Source of the DNA: Pedobacter punctiformis
GTDB taxonomy: Bacteria; Bacteroidota; Bacteroidia; Sphingobacteriales; Sphingobacteriaceae
DNA: 64,000 nt
Reading direction: 5' to 3'
NCBI RefSeq assembly: GCF_027213715.1
Contig: NZ_JAPWGM010000001.1
Coordinates: forward strand, 558,001-622,000
Position numbers and translations under genes: made by a program. Positions 46,185-55,220 of this stretch are shown piece by piece (position 1 is the stretch's first letter; each line of letters begins with the position of its first letter). The notes beneath the pieces are model-generated. The model saw only the letters and a list, made by a program, of their open reading frames with translations, was not told the origin of the DNA and did not search any database.

Positions 46185-48113
46185 ATGCAAGTAAAAGCTG
46201 GCCCACTATTATCTAAAATTAACTACCCTGCTGATTTAAAGCAGTTTAGCGAAACTGACTTAGAACAAATAAGCCAGGAATTACGACAGTACATTATTGA
46301 TGTAGTAAGCATAAACGGCGGCCATTTTGGCTCCAGTTTAGGCGTTGTAGAGCTAACCGTTGCCCTACACTATGCTTTAAACACACCATATGATAAATTA
46401 GTATGGGATGTTGGACATCAGGCTTACGGACATAAAATACTGACTGGCAGAAGAGATCTTTTTCATACCAACCGCATTTATAAAGGCATAAGTGGTTTTC
46501 CTAAAATTTCGGAAAGTGAATACGATACTTTTGGCGTAGGACACTCTTCCACTTCTATTTCTGCTGCATTGGGCATGGCAGTAGCCTCACAATTAAAGGG
46601 CGAAACAGATCGTCAGCATGTTGCCGTAATAGGTGATGGTGCTATGACTGCAGGGCTTGCCTTTGAAGGCTTAAATCATGCCGGAATTGAGAATAGTAAT
46701 GTTTTAGTTATCCTGAACGATAACTGCATGTCTATTGATCCGAATGTTGGTGCATTAAAAGAATATTTAACCAGTATAACCACTTCTAAATCTTATAACC
46801 GTTTCCGGGATGACATTTCCAATGTGCTTACCAGTCTTTCTAAATTAGGCCCGAATGCACATAAGTATGTTAAAAAGATCGAGAAAAGTATAAAAGGAAC
46901 GCTTTTAAAACAAAGTAATTTATTTGAAGCTTTAAATTTCAGGTATTTCGGTCCTGTTGATGGGCATGATGTAAAACGTTTAGCATCTATTATAAAGGAT
47001 TTATCGGCTATTCCAGGTCCAAAGCTATTGCATTGCGTTACCGTAAAGGGAAAAGGCTTTGCATTGGCAGAAAAAGATCAAACGAAATGGCATGCACCAG
47101 GTTTATTTGATAAAATTACCGGAGAAATCAAAAAAAGTGTTCCTGATAAACCACAGCCTCCAAAATACCAGGATGTATTTGGACATACAATGGTTGAACT
47201 GGCCGAAGCCAATAAAAAAATTGTTGGTATTACACCAGCTATGCCTTCCGGCTCATCATTAAACATCATGATGAAAGCTATGCCCACAAGGGCATTTGAT
47301 GTTGGGATTGCAGAACAGCATGCGGTTACATTTTCGGCTGGATTAGCAACACAGGGTCTGGTTCCTTTTTGTAATATCTACTCTAGCTTTATGCAGCGGG
47401 CTTATGATCAGGTAATCCATGATGTTGCCATTCAAAAATTAAATGTAGTTTTTTGTCTGGATCGTGCTGGTTTAGCCGGAGCTGATGGAGCAACGCATCA
47501 TGGCGCCTATGATATCGCTTATATGCGCTGCATACCGAACATGATTGTAGCTTCGCCAATGAATGAAGAAGAACTCAGAAACCTGATGTATACTGCACAG
47601 CAGGAAAACATGGGTCCATTTGTTATTCGCTATCCACGTGGAAACGGGGTAATGCCAGATTGGAAAAGACCTTTCAAAGCATTGGAAATTGGTAAAGGAC
47701 GTAAAATCTGCGATGGTGAAGATGTTGCCATATTAACAATTGGCCATGTAGGTAACTTTGCTGTAGAGGCTCGTGCAGAATTAAATAGCGAGGGCTATCA
47801 CCCTGCGCATTATGACCTACGCTTTGTTAAGCCGCTAGATGAACAAATGCTGCATGAGGTATTCTCAAAATACAAACAAATCATTACTGTTGAAGATGGA
47901 TCGCTTCCAGGTGGGGTAGGCTCAGCTGTTTTAGAGTTTATGGCAGATCATAATTACAATGCAAATGTAATCCGTTTAGGTATTCCGGATCATTTTATAG
48001 AGCATGGAGAACAGCCTGAATTATGGGCAGAATGTGGCTATGACAAAACTTCAATTATAGAGACAGTAAAAAAAGTAGCTGTGAAGCGCACAACAAATAG
48101 TATGGTAGGATAA
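46185..48113 (+). CDS. dxs: 1-deoxy-D-xylulose-5-phosphate synthase
   Basis: Dxs makes DXP from pyruvate and glyceraldehyde-3-phosphate with thiamine diphosphate, the first step of the MEP isoprenoid pathway. The 642-residue protein has the ThDP motif GDGAMTAGLAFEGLNHAG...NDN (about 150-185), the second-domain Glu in DVGIAEQHAVTFSAG, and DRAGLAGADGATHHGAYD. The C-terminal transketolase domain is complete. This pathway supplies the undecaprenyl carrier used by the adjacent glycan cluster, although the genes are convergent and not co-transcribed. Confidence 0.95.
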   Translation: MQVKAGPLLSKINYPADLKQFSETDLEQISQELRQYIIDVVSINGGHFGSSLGVVELTVALHYALNTPYDKLVWDVGHQAYGHKILTGRRDLFHTNRIYKGISGFPKISESEYDTFGVGHSSTSISAALGMAVASQLKGETDRQHVAVIGDGAMTAGLAFEGLNHAGIENSNVLVILNDNCMSIDPNVGALKEYLTSITTSKSYNRFRDDISNVLTSLSKLGPNAHKYVKKIEKSIKGTLLKQSNLFEALNFRYFGPVDGHDVKRLASIIKDLSAIPGPKLLHCVTVKGKGFALAEKDQTKWHAPGLFDKITGEIKKSVPDKPQPPKYQDVFGHTMVELAEANKKIVGITPAMPSGSSLNIMMKAMPTRAFDVGIAEQHAVTFSAGLATQGLVPFCNIYSSFMQRAYDQVIHDVAIQKLNVVFCLDRAGLAGADGATHHGAYDIAYMRCIPNMIVASPMNEEELRNLMYTAQQENMGPFVIRYPRGNGVMPDWKRPFKALEIGKGRKICDGEDVAILTIGHVGNFAVEARAELNSEGYHPAHYDLRFVKPLDEQMLHEVFSKYKQIITVEDGSLPGGVGSAVLEFMADHNYNANVIRLGIPDHFIEHGEQPELWAECGYDKTSIIETVKKVAVKRTTNSMVG

Positions 48114-48132
48114 TTCTACTTCAATGAATATT

Positions 48133-48167
48133 AAAAAGGCCGGCAAATTAAATTTGCCGGCCTTTTT
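48133..48167. terminator. Bidirectional terminator between dxs and the Wzi-like gene
   Basis: A 17-bp perfect inverted repeat with a 1-nt centre (AAAAAGGCCGGCAAATT / AATTTGCCGGCCTTTTT) has A-runs and T-runs on both sides, so it can end transcription from both converging genes. Confidence 0.9.
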
Positions 48168-48187
48168 AGCTAGAAAATTATATGTGC

Positions 48188-49798
48188 TTAAAAATCGTGA
48201 TATATATTTCTGAATGTGCTTCTTAATCCAATTGTAATTAAACCTGTATTGTTAGTACCTAAACTATTGCTTTCTCTCCTATAAGTACCCGCAACTTCTA
48301 AACGTAAATTATACTTAGGGTTTAATAAATACGCCACCTGACCTTTTACATAATATAAATCTGTACCTATTCCCTGCCCTATATGGCTTCCATATTGAAC
48401 TGAACGGGTATCATAACTTTTAAAGATATCACCACCATAGTTCATATCAGCAGGATCTAAACCATATCTGGAATACAAGGCCTGTCCCTGGAAATCGAAA
48501 CGCTTATAGCTATAATTCAACATTCCTAAAAACTCTCTAAAGTTAGCACCTCGTGGATGTGCTAAAGATTGGTTGTAATTGGCATAATTAGAGATTCTAT
48601 CAAAATGAGCATAAGTATACGGGCGGGCAGTGTTAAACTCTGCTAAATAATTTAAACCTGGGACTTCAAAAAGATCAGATCCGCGAACACCGAATTGTAT
48701 TGCAAATTTATTAGCCCAATAACCGTTCCCTGCAAAAAATTCTTTAGCAGTAAACTCATCAAACATAAACTGACCATATAAAGTAGTCTTCTTTAACAAT
48801 TCATATTTAAGATTCACGCCTAAACGCATTTTATCAGGGGAAGTCGTATTTGTACTCTCTACTGAACGCAGAAACATGAACGGATGGATGTAATTAAAAT
48901 CAAATCCTCTTTTTCCTTCAACTTCTGCATCTGCCCAGGTAACAGCCTGAAAGAAACCAACAGAAAAACGATTCGTTGCATTCCAATCCACATAGTGGGC
49001 TGCCATCCATTTACCACGATCTCCTAAACGCCTGTCTGAAGCTAATTTTGGAGCTCCGGGATCTAACATATAAGCAAAAATAGTTTGGTATTGTACACTA
49101 CCCAATGCAGCTCTTACTCTGAAGAAAGAATAATTTGATGATACGTCAGAAAGTAACATGGAGCGATAACCATCACCAATAAAATTTTTATCATAGCCCA
49201 AAGCAAAATTTAAATATTTACTCGGAGTATAAGAAAGTAATGCCGTAACATAAGACCAATCCTGCTTATCCGTGCCCAATTTACCATAGCCTTGGCCCGG
49301 TACAACTTGATTTTGAACAATAAAATTATTTACATAATTAGCAAACTTACCTTGATTTTCAAATCCATTAAGGTAAAAAGAAAATTGCTTCCCTACATTA
49401 CCCCCAACCTGAAAACCGCGGGTATTTAACCAGGTTGTTCTATTATTACTAATATCTCTCCCGATTTGGAAATCTGGAAGAAGATCAGCGTAAACATTGT
49501 AATCATCGTTTTTAAATTCCAAAAGATGTTCCTGAAATAATTTCCGGTGAACCCAACTCCTTTTATTCAAACTATCTGTGCCGGCATTCATTAAAGAATC
49601 ATACTGCTGGCTCAATTTACTGTCATCAGCATAAAATCCTTTTATTGCGGAGTGAAATTTAGATTGCTGATTATAAATTGATGGGTTCAGTTTTTGATAA
49701 AACTGATAATCATAAGGGATAATTCTATTTGGAGTTTCCTGAGCTTTTGCAGATAAAACAAAAAAGGCCATAAAGGCCATGTAAAGATATTTTCTCAT
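48188..49798 (-). CDS. Wzi-family capsule/exopolysaccharide outer-membrane assembly protein
   Basis: The 536-residue protein has a signal peptide (MRKYLYMAFMAFFVLSAKAQ) and an aromatic-rich barrel with FNYIHPFMFLRSVES and other blocks of the Caps_assemb_Wzi family. In E. coli, Wzi is an outer-membrane lectin that holds capsule at the surface. I chose the ATG at 49798 (a TTG lies directly before it). It is the last gene of the minus-strand glycan cluster, 5 bp after the dehydratase gene, followed by a strong terminator. Confidence 0.85.
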   Translation of the reverse strand: MRKYLYMAFMAFFVLSAKAQETPNRIIPYDYQFYQKLNPSIYNQQSKFHSAIKGFYADDSKLSQQYDSLMNAGTDSLNKRSWVHRKLFQEHLLEFKNDDYNVYADLLPDFQIGRDISNNRTTWLNTRGFQVGGNVGKQFSFYLNGFENQGKFANYVNNFIVQNQVVPGQGYGKLGTDKQDWSYVTALLSYTPSKYLNFALGYDKNFIGDGYRSMLLSDVSSNYSFFRVRAALGSVQYQTIFAYMLDPGAPKLASDRRLGDRGKWMAAHYVDWNATNRFSVGFFQAVTWADAEVEGKRGFDFNYIHPFMFLRSVESTNTTSPDKMRLGVNLKYELLKKTTLYGQFMFDEFTAKEFFAGNGYWANKFAIQFGVRGSDLFEVPGLNYLAEFNTARPYTYAHFDRISNYANYNQSLAHPRGANFREFLGMLNYSYKRFDFQGQALYSRYGLDPADMNYGGDIFKSYDTRSVQYGSHIGQGIGTDLYYVKGQVAYLLNPKYNLRLEVAGTYRRESNSLGTNNTGLITIGLRSTFRNIYHDF

Positions 49799-49803
49799 CA
49801 ATA

Positions 49804-51744
49804 TTAATCGTTTATAAGTTTATCTAACTCTTCAAAAACAGAGTTCTTACTTTTAAATTCGGGTACAAGTTTTTTCATGTTCATCACAACCTGTCTGTCA
49901 TTACCAGACCTGGCAGATAAAATCAATTCATAAATCTGATTTTCAACATCTTCAAAAATATACTCCCTCACCTTCCCTATCATGATTTTTTCATGATGAG
50001 TAGGCATTGTATTTTCATTATCGTTGAGTAATTCTTCGTATAATTTTTCTCCTGGACGTAAACCAGAGTATTCTATCTTAACATCAACATTAGGTTCTAA
50101 ACCAGCCAAACGAATCATTTTTTTAGCCAGCTCAACAATCTTAACAGACTTGCCCATGTCAAAGACGAAAATTTCACCGCCCTTACCCATACAACCCGCT
50201 TCAAGCACTAAGCGACAAGCTTCGGGAATTGTCATAAAATAACGGGTAATCTCCGGATGGGTAACCGTTACCGGCCCCCCCTTTTCAATTTGTTGTTTAA
50301 ACCGTGGGATTACAGAACCGTTTGAGCCTAATACATTACCAAAACGCGTTGTAATAAATTTTGTAATAGGTTTAACATTTAGTTCATTAATGTAGCTTAA
50401 TCCGTTACTAAAAATGAAACCAGCCGTACTTAAAGAATTATTAAGGGATTGCACATAAATTTCAGCAATTCTCTTCGAAGCACCCATAATATTGGTCGGA
50501 TTTACAGCCTTATCTGTAGAAATCATCACAAACTTTTGGACACCATATTTAACTGCTTTATCAGCAATAGTTTTAGTTCCTAAAACATTCGCCTTAATTG
50601 CTTCAGCAGGATTATCCTCCATTAAGGGCACGTGTTTATAAGCAGCAGCATGATAAACGTAGTGAGGTTTATAGGTGCTAAACAACTTGTCCATCCGTTG
50701 TTCATCACGAACATCTCCCACAAAAGCATGAAAGTTTTTATTCCGGTTATTTTCTTCTAATTCTAAATATAATTCATGCAATGCGGTTTCACTTTGATCG
50801 CAAAGAATAATCAGGCCGACATCAAATTTGGATAACTGACGAACAATTTCACTTCCAATTGAGCCCGCCGCTCCTGTAATAAGAATCCTTTTATTATTAA
50901 GCATCTCCCCGATCCCGTCAATATCAATCTTAATGGATTTGCGATTCAGCAAATCTTCGATATTTAATTTTTGAATCTGTGCTGGCTGCAGCTTTCCATT
51001 TGTCCAAACATCAGCTGGTGGAATATTTAGAATTTTAATATCATTTTCCAGACATAAATCTACTATCTGATCTTTTCGTTCATCGGGAATGGTATAGGAA
51101 GCAAAGATAATTTCATCCAGTTGATGTTCCTGGATTAAATACTCCAGGTTTTTGGCATCTAATATTTTTACTCCATCAATGGTCTTTCCAACTTTACGTT
51201 CATCATCATCAACAAAAGCCATGATATTTTTATTTACCCTGGCATCATGATCAAATGTGCGTTTGGTTGCTAATCCGGCTTCACCCGCTCCATAAATAAT
51301 AACTTTTTTCTTATCAAGCTTTAAGTTCTTAATATATAAGAAAAAGTACTTAATCATTACTCTATATGTAATTAATAGTAAAAAGCTAGTTAATCCATTA
51401 GTTATAAGAATAGTATTAGAAATTAACGGGCCATTAAAAAAGCTAATAAAAATGAGATTAAGTACAAAGAAGTTACCGTTTGCAATGAGTACGGAAAATA
51501 AGATTCTAAATGAGTCCTGAGCGCTGGTATAACGAATAATTCCAGTATAAGTTTTTATATGAAAAAATACAGCAATATTAATTACAGCCAGAATTAATAA
51601 ATTTCTGGCAAGTTCAGGTATTTCCACTGCCGTTAAGTCCAGATTATGCTTTAGACTGTAAGCAAAAATCAAGGAAAACGAACAAATGATCAAATCTAAT
51701 AAGAAGATGATCCAACGGGGAACAATATTGATTTGCGTAAACAA
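49804..51744 (-). CDS. WbpM/FlaA1/CapD-type UDP-N-acetylglucosamine 4,6-dehydratase (membrane)
   Basis: The 646-residue protein has about four N-terminal transmembrane helices (roughly 11-30, 46-63, 82-103, 110-132), a first nucleotide fold (YGAGEAG, 151-157) and a catalytic SDR domain with GAAGSIGSEI (291-300). The usual Tyr-x3-Lys is Met-x3-Lys (M420, K424), as in membrane dehydratases of this family. These convert UDP-GlcNAc to the 4-keto-6-deoxy sugar, the precursor of D-QuiNAc, D-FucNAc or bacillosamine. The start appears to be a TTG at 51744. It is 5 bp from the Wzi-like gene. Confidence 0.9.
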   Translation of the reverse strand: MFTQINIVPRWIIFLLDLIICSFSLIFAYSLKHNLDLTAVEIPELARNLLILAVINIAVFFHIKTYTGIIRYTSAQDSFRILFSVLIANGNFFVLNLIFISFFNGPLISNTILITNGLTSFLLLITYRVMIKYFFLYIKNLKLDKKKVIIYGAGEAGLATKRTFDHDARVNKNIMAFVDDDERKVGKTIDGVKILDAKNLEYLIQEHQLDEIIFASYTIPDERKDQIVDLCLENDIKILNIPPADVWTNGKLQPAQIQKLNIEDLLNRKSIKIDIDGIGEMLNNKRILITGAAGSIGSEIVRQLSKFDVGLIILCDQSETALHELYLELEENNRNKNFHAFVGDVRDEQRMDKLFSTYKPHYVYHAAAYKHVPLMEDNPAEAIKANVLGTKTIADKAVKYGVQKFVMISTDKAVNPTNIMGASKRIAEIYVQSLNNSLSTAGFIFSNGLSYINELNVKPITKFITTRFGNVLGSNGSVIPRFKQQIEKGGPVTVTHPEITRYFMTIPEACRLVLEAGCMGKGGEIFVFDMGKSVKIVELAKKMIRLAGLEPNVDVKIEYSGLRPGEKLYEELLNDNENTMPTHHEKIMIGKVREYIFEDVENQIYELILSARSGNDRQVVMNMKKLVPEFKSKNSVFEELDKLIND

Positions 51745-51891
51745 AATACTATAGGCTTTTTTTATATAAAGATAAGTATTAAAATCATATCAAAACTAAA
51801 ATATAAATACTTATCTAGTGATACTACCAAACAACTATCCTGCCAAAAGTTTCAATTTATATGGTACAAATTTGGCTCCTTTACTTCTAAG

Positions 51892-52860
51892 CTACTCTAA
51901 GTTAAGAAGATGCTTCTTCCCTTCTAACTTAAAGCGGGTTAATAAAAACAATAAACCACAGATAAAAATTAAAATTAAATTAAGTAAAGGCGAATCTTTA
52001 GTCCAAAAAATCAGGCACAAATTTATTAATAACTGAAGAGCAAAATATAAGGTAGAGACTCTCAAATGTGGCCATTTTAACTCATTAGACAAATATTGAT
52101 AAAAATGACTACGATGTGCCTCAAAGATATTTTCTTTTCTAATTACCCTAAAAAATATGGTAAAAACAGTATCCAAACCGTAAAGTAAAAATAATAAGAT
52201 ATAACTAAAGTTCTGCGTTTTTAAAACTAGCTGACCTATTAAAAAAATTAAAATAAAAGCTATACTTACACTCCCAACATCACCTGCAAAACATTTTGCT
52301 TTTTCTCTAAAATTAAAGAAATTAAAAACTAGTAGAGATAGGCCAGTAAGTATAATCAGATTTTGATTTGTAAAAGCATACAAAGTATTCAGATAAAATA
52401 ACGTTATAATGGTTACTAAACTATATGCTCCGGTAATTCCGTTAATACCATCCATGAAGTTGTAGGCATTAATGGTTCCGATTACGAAAATAGCTGCAAT
52501 AATTAACCAATACCAGTTAAAATCAAATAAATTCCATTGGTAAAACATTAAAGCAACTGCAAGTAAGTGTATGCTCAGTCTTATTTTATTATTTAATGTT
52601 ATAATATCATCAATAAAGCTGATGCCAGAGATTAAAAATAATCCGATTATGAAATATGGATATTCAAAATCAAACAAAAAGCAGAACAGAATGGCCGCAA
52701 CGGCAAAAATTATCCCACCTCCTCTAATTGTAACCTGCGTATGCGAGCTTCGGTGATTGGGTTTATCAATTATATTGAAATGATCGGCTATTTTGAAATA
52801 AAAAAACTCTATCAAAAACAAGGAAATCAAAATAATTACAGTAGAAAGAAGTGACATCAT
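51892..52860 (-). CDS. WecA/WbpL-family initiating glycosyl-1-phosphate transferase
   Basis: The 322-residue polytopic protein (about 10-11 transmembrane helices) has the MraY/WecA signatures IDDIITLNNKIR (Asp-Asp), NFMDGINGITG, the GDVGS block and a C-terminal HRSHFYQ. It transfers HexNAc-1-P from UDP to undecaprenyl phosphate, starting a polymer. By comparison with Pseudomonas WbpL, which works with WbpM and WbpV, the likely donor here is UDP-D-QuiNAc or UDP-D-FucNAc. The WbpM-like and WbpV-like genes are its direct neighbours. Confidence 0.88.
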   Translation of the reverse strand: MMSLLSTVIILISLFLIEFFYFKIADHFNIIDKPNHRSSHTQVTIRGGGIIFAVAAILFCFLFDFEYPYFIIGLFLISGISFIDDIITLNNKIRLSIHLLAVALMFYQWNLFDFNWYWLIIAAIFVIGTINAYNFMDGINGITGAYSLVTIITLFYLNTLYAFTNQNLIILTGLSLLVFNFFNFREKAKCFAGDVGSVSIAFILIFLIGQLVLKTQNFSYILLFLLYGLDTVFTIFFRVIRKENIFEAHRSHFYQYLSNELKWPHLRVSTLYFALQLLINLCLIFWTKDSPLLNLILIFICGLLFLLTRFKLEGKKHLLNLE

Positions 52861-52901
52861 AATTTATAAAATGCAAAGATAAAGAATTAATCTATGTTTG
52901 A

Positions 52902-53813
52902 TTAGCTATGTTCGTCTGGACTCTCTTTAAAAGATTTTGCTGTAATTGTTAACCCTGTTCTAGTACTTAATGGCAGGTCAATATTTAAGGCTTTTTTTAA
53001 TTTTTGATTACTAACCACATAATTTTCTGTTAATTTGTTTAAACGCTCTGTATTCAAGGGTATTTTAAAAACATCGCCTAATTTTGCAATTCCCTTAATT
53101 AAAACAGAAGAAATCGCCCAAAGTTTAGGCTTTTTTGATAAAGATTCCGCTAAAATACTTACCACTTCATTAGTTGATAAAGCTTCATCATCTGCGACTT
53201 GATAAACTCCCGAAGGAACATCTTTCTCTAGTAAGTTTGCAATTACAAAACATAAATTTTTGACGCTTAAAAATGACCGTTTATTTTTAAATGCAGCTAA
53301 AGGATAAGGCACACCTTTCTGAACAAATTTATATAATAGATTTAGGTTACCTTTATTTCCTGGCCCATGAATCATACAGGGACGTAAAATATAATAAGAC
53401 TTTCCTTCTGGCAAGGGTTGGCTTTCTATATATTTTTCTGCCATTAATTTCGATTTGCCATATGGAGTCTGAGGATTAGGAATACTATTCTCGGTTAACA
53501 CATCATTTACAGTGTCTGCCGCAGCTTTAACAGAACTTACAAAAATAAATTTTTTAGCATCCGACTTTAAGAAAGCATCATACAGTTTTTTTGTCAATTC
53601 AAAATTTACTTGATAATATTCATCTGGATTTGATGTTTTTTTAAGATCATGGGCCTTACCGGCAAGGTGAATAATAAAATAGCTATGTGCCAAATCTTCA
53701 ATAGAAATACCCATTAACTGCTGGCGATTAATTGTCTTTATCTGGAATTTTTCAAGGTTTTTTATTAGATTTTGACCAACAAAGCCAGTAGAACCAGTTA
53801 TTAGTATACTCAT
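52902..53813 (-). CDS. NAD-dependent epimerase/reductase (SDR), WbpV-like
   Basis: The 303-residue SDR has the glycine motif GSTGFVGQNL (7-16), HLAGKAHD, SSVKAA and the catalytic Tyr-x3-Lys in PYGKSKLMAEKYI. In Pseudomonas O-antigen loci a WbpV/WbpK-type enzyme reduces the keto group made by WbpM, giving UDP-D-QuiNAc or UDP-D-FucNAc. The reduced epimer cannot be told from sequence by eye. It lies 41 bp upstream of the WecA-like transferase gene. Confidence 0.82.
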   Translation of the reverse strand: MSILITGSTGFVGQNLIKNLEKFQIKTINRQQLMGISIEDLAHSYFIIHLAGKAHDLKKTSNPDEYYQVNFELTKKLYDAFLKSDAKKFIFVSSVKAAADTVNDVLTENSIPNPQTPYGKSKLMAEKYIESQPLPEGKSYYILRPCMIHGPGNKGNLNLLYKFVQKGVPYPLAAFKNKRSFLSVKNLCFVIANLLEKDVPSGVYQVADDEALSTNEVVSILAESLSKKPKLWAISSVLIKGIAKLGDVFKIPLNTERLNKLTENYVVSNQKLKKALNIDLPLSTRTGLTITAKSFKESPDEHS

Positions 53814-53833
53814 AGAATTGATGCTATAAAATT

Positions 53834-54610
53834 TTATAATTGCAAATATTTCTTAAATATTTTTCTTTTTTCATCTTTAGAGGGATAATTTATCAAAACT
53901 GCATTAAATTGACCTTTATAAACAAATAGACTTCCAACACCGATACCTATTACACCATACTTTTCTACGATTTTCTCAATTTCCTCTATCGAGCTAAGTC
54001 CGCCCATTATAGTTATCGGTACTGAAATATATTGTGAAAAATACGACAATAAATTTAAATTTATCCCATTTTTAGTTCCATCCCCATCAATGCAATTGAT
54101 AATTATTTCCCCTATTCCAAATTGCTGTAATTCTTCACAAATTTTAACCGGGTCTTTATCAATTAATTTTTTACCATTATCTGTAAGGATCGAATAATTT
54201 CCATTTGCATTAACTTTAACATCAAGAACACCAACCACACTCTGAGAGCCAATTTTTTCATTTAACTTTTGTATAATATTAATATCTTCAAATAATATGC
54301 TACTCAGTGCAATCTTTTCGATACCAAGATTAACTATGTCCACTGACTGTTTAACGCTTTTTATTCCCCCGCCATAACAAACCGGCATTCTGCACTGTTT
54401 TGCAATTTTTTCTAACAGCTCCAAATTTGGTGACATATTATTTGCAGAAGCCGAAATATCAAAAATCAATAATTCATCCGCCTCAAACTCACTAAAAATT
54501 TTCGAAGTATTAATTGGATCACCAATATAAGCTGGGTTTTTAAAATTAATGGTTTTAACCAATTCATCATTTGATATTAATAATGAAGGTATTATTCTTG
54601 GCAGTAACAT
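53834..54610 (-). CDS. HisF-like amidotransferase subunit (glycan-modification type, not histidine synthesis)
   Basis: The 258-residue (beta/alpha)8 protein resembles HisF, the ammonia-using half of imidazole-glycerol-phosphate synthase. It has the family variant RIIPSLLIS where true HisF has a CLDV-type catalytic Asp11. It also has YIGDPINTSKIF near residue 28, a mark I recall for HisF paralogues in polysaccharide loci. The later Asp-containing GVLDVKV and DGDGTKNG blocks are kept. With HisH-like glutaminase and WbpG-like protein it should deliver ammonia to an N-acetyl sugar, making an acetamidino group. No histidine operon genes are nearby. Confidence 0.85.
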   Translation of the reverse strand: MLLPRIIPSLLISNDELVKTINFKNPAYIGDPINTSKIFSEFEADELLIFDISASANNMSPNLELLEKIAKQCRMPVCYGGGIKSVKQSVDIVNLGIEKIALSSILFEDINIIQKLNEKIGSQSVVGVLDVKVNANGNYSILTDNGKKLIDKDPVKICEELQQFGIGEIIINCIDGDGTKNGINLNLLSYFSQYISVPITIMGGLSSIEEIEKIVEKYGVIGIGVGSLFVYKGQFNAVLINYPSKDEKRKIFKKYLQL

Positions 54611-54611
54611 C

Positions 54612-55220
54612 CTATAACTTAATAAAATTCTTTATCAATTCACTTCCATTCAAATGGCTCTTCTCCGGATGAAACTGCACTCCATAAATATTTTCTTTGG
54701 AAATAACAGAATGAAAATCTATACCGTAATTCGTTGTTGCCTGTACATTTTCTAAAAGATTGCATCTCACATAATAACTATGTAAAAAATAAAATTCTGG
54801 CCGTTGAGCTAAACCTTTCAGAAGTTGAGAGTTAGTATGAATAGATAAATCATTATACCCCATATGGGGAAGTCTGATGCTAAATTCGTTACTTTGCAAT
54901 TTAAGTACTTCACCATCAATCCATCCCAAACCTAAATTCTTCCCTTCTTCACTTTTTTCAGTTAACATATGCATTCCTATACAAATACCTATAATTGGAA
55001 TATTTTTATTAAACACTACTTGTTCTATAACATCACGTAATCCTGATCTATTGAAACTATTCATCGCATTATCAAAAGAGCCCACTCCCGGTAATATTAA
55101 TCTATTAGAATTTAAAATATGTTCTTTTTTAGTAGCGATACAATAATTTTCACCCAATAATTTTAATAAAGATACAATGGCTTTTATATTACCAATTCCG
55201 TAATCAATTATTGTTGTCAT
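54612..55220 (-). CDS. HisH-like glutamine amidotransferase (glycan-modification type)
   Basis: The 202-residue class-I glutaminase carries the full catalytic triad: Cys80 in GICIGMHML, His184 and Glu186 in QFHPEKSH. It should hydrolyse glutamine and pass ammonia through its HisF-like partner, whose gene starts 1 bp after this one. Its own start overlaps the upstream amidotransferase stop by 4 bp (ATGA). Paralogous HisH/HisF pairs are required with WbpG for the acetamidino sugar of Pseudomonas B-band O antigen. The same use is inferred here. Confidence 0.87.
   Translation of the reverse strand: MTTIIDYGIGNIKAIVSLLKLLGENYCIATKKEHILNSNRLILPGVGSFDNAMNSFNRSGLRDVIEQVVFNKNIPIIGICIGMHMLTEKSEEGKNLGLGWIDGEVLKLQSNEFSIRLPHMGYNDLSIHTNSQLLKGLAQRPEFYFLHSYYVRCNLLENVQATTNYGIDFHSVISKENIYGVQFHPEKSHLNGSELIKNFIKL

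Noticed and set aside
53834..55220. HisH and HisF as part of histidine biosynthesis
   Set aside because: There are no other his genes, a WbpG-like gene is overlapped with them, the HisF copy lacks the Asp11 position, and the setting is a glycan cluster.
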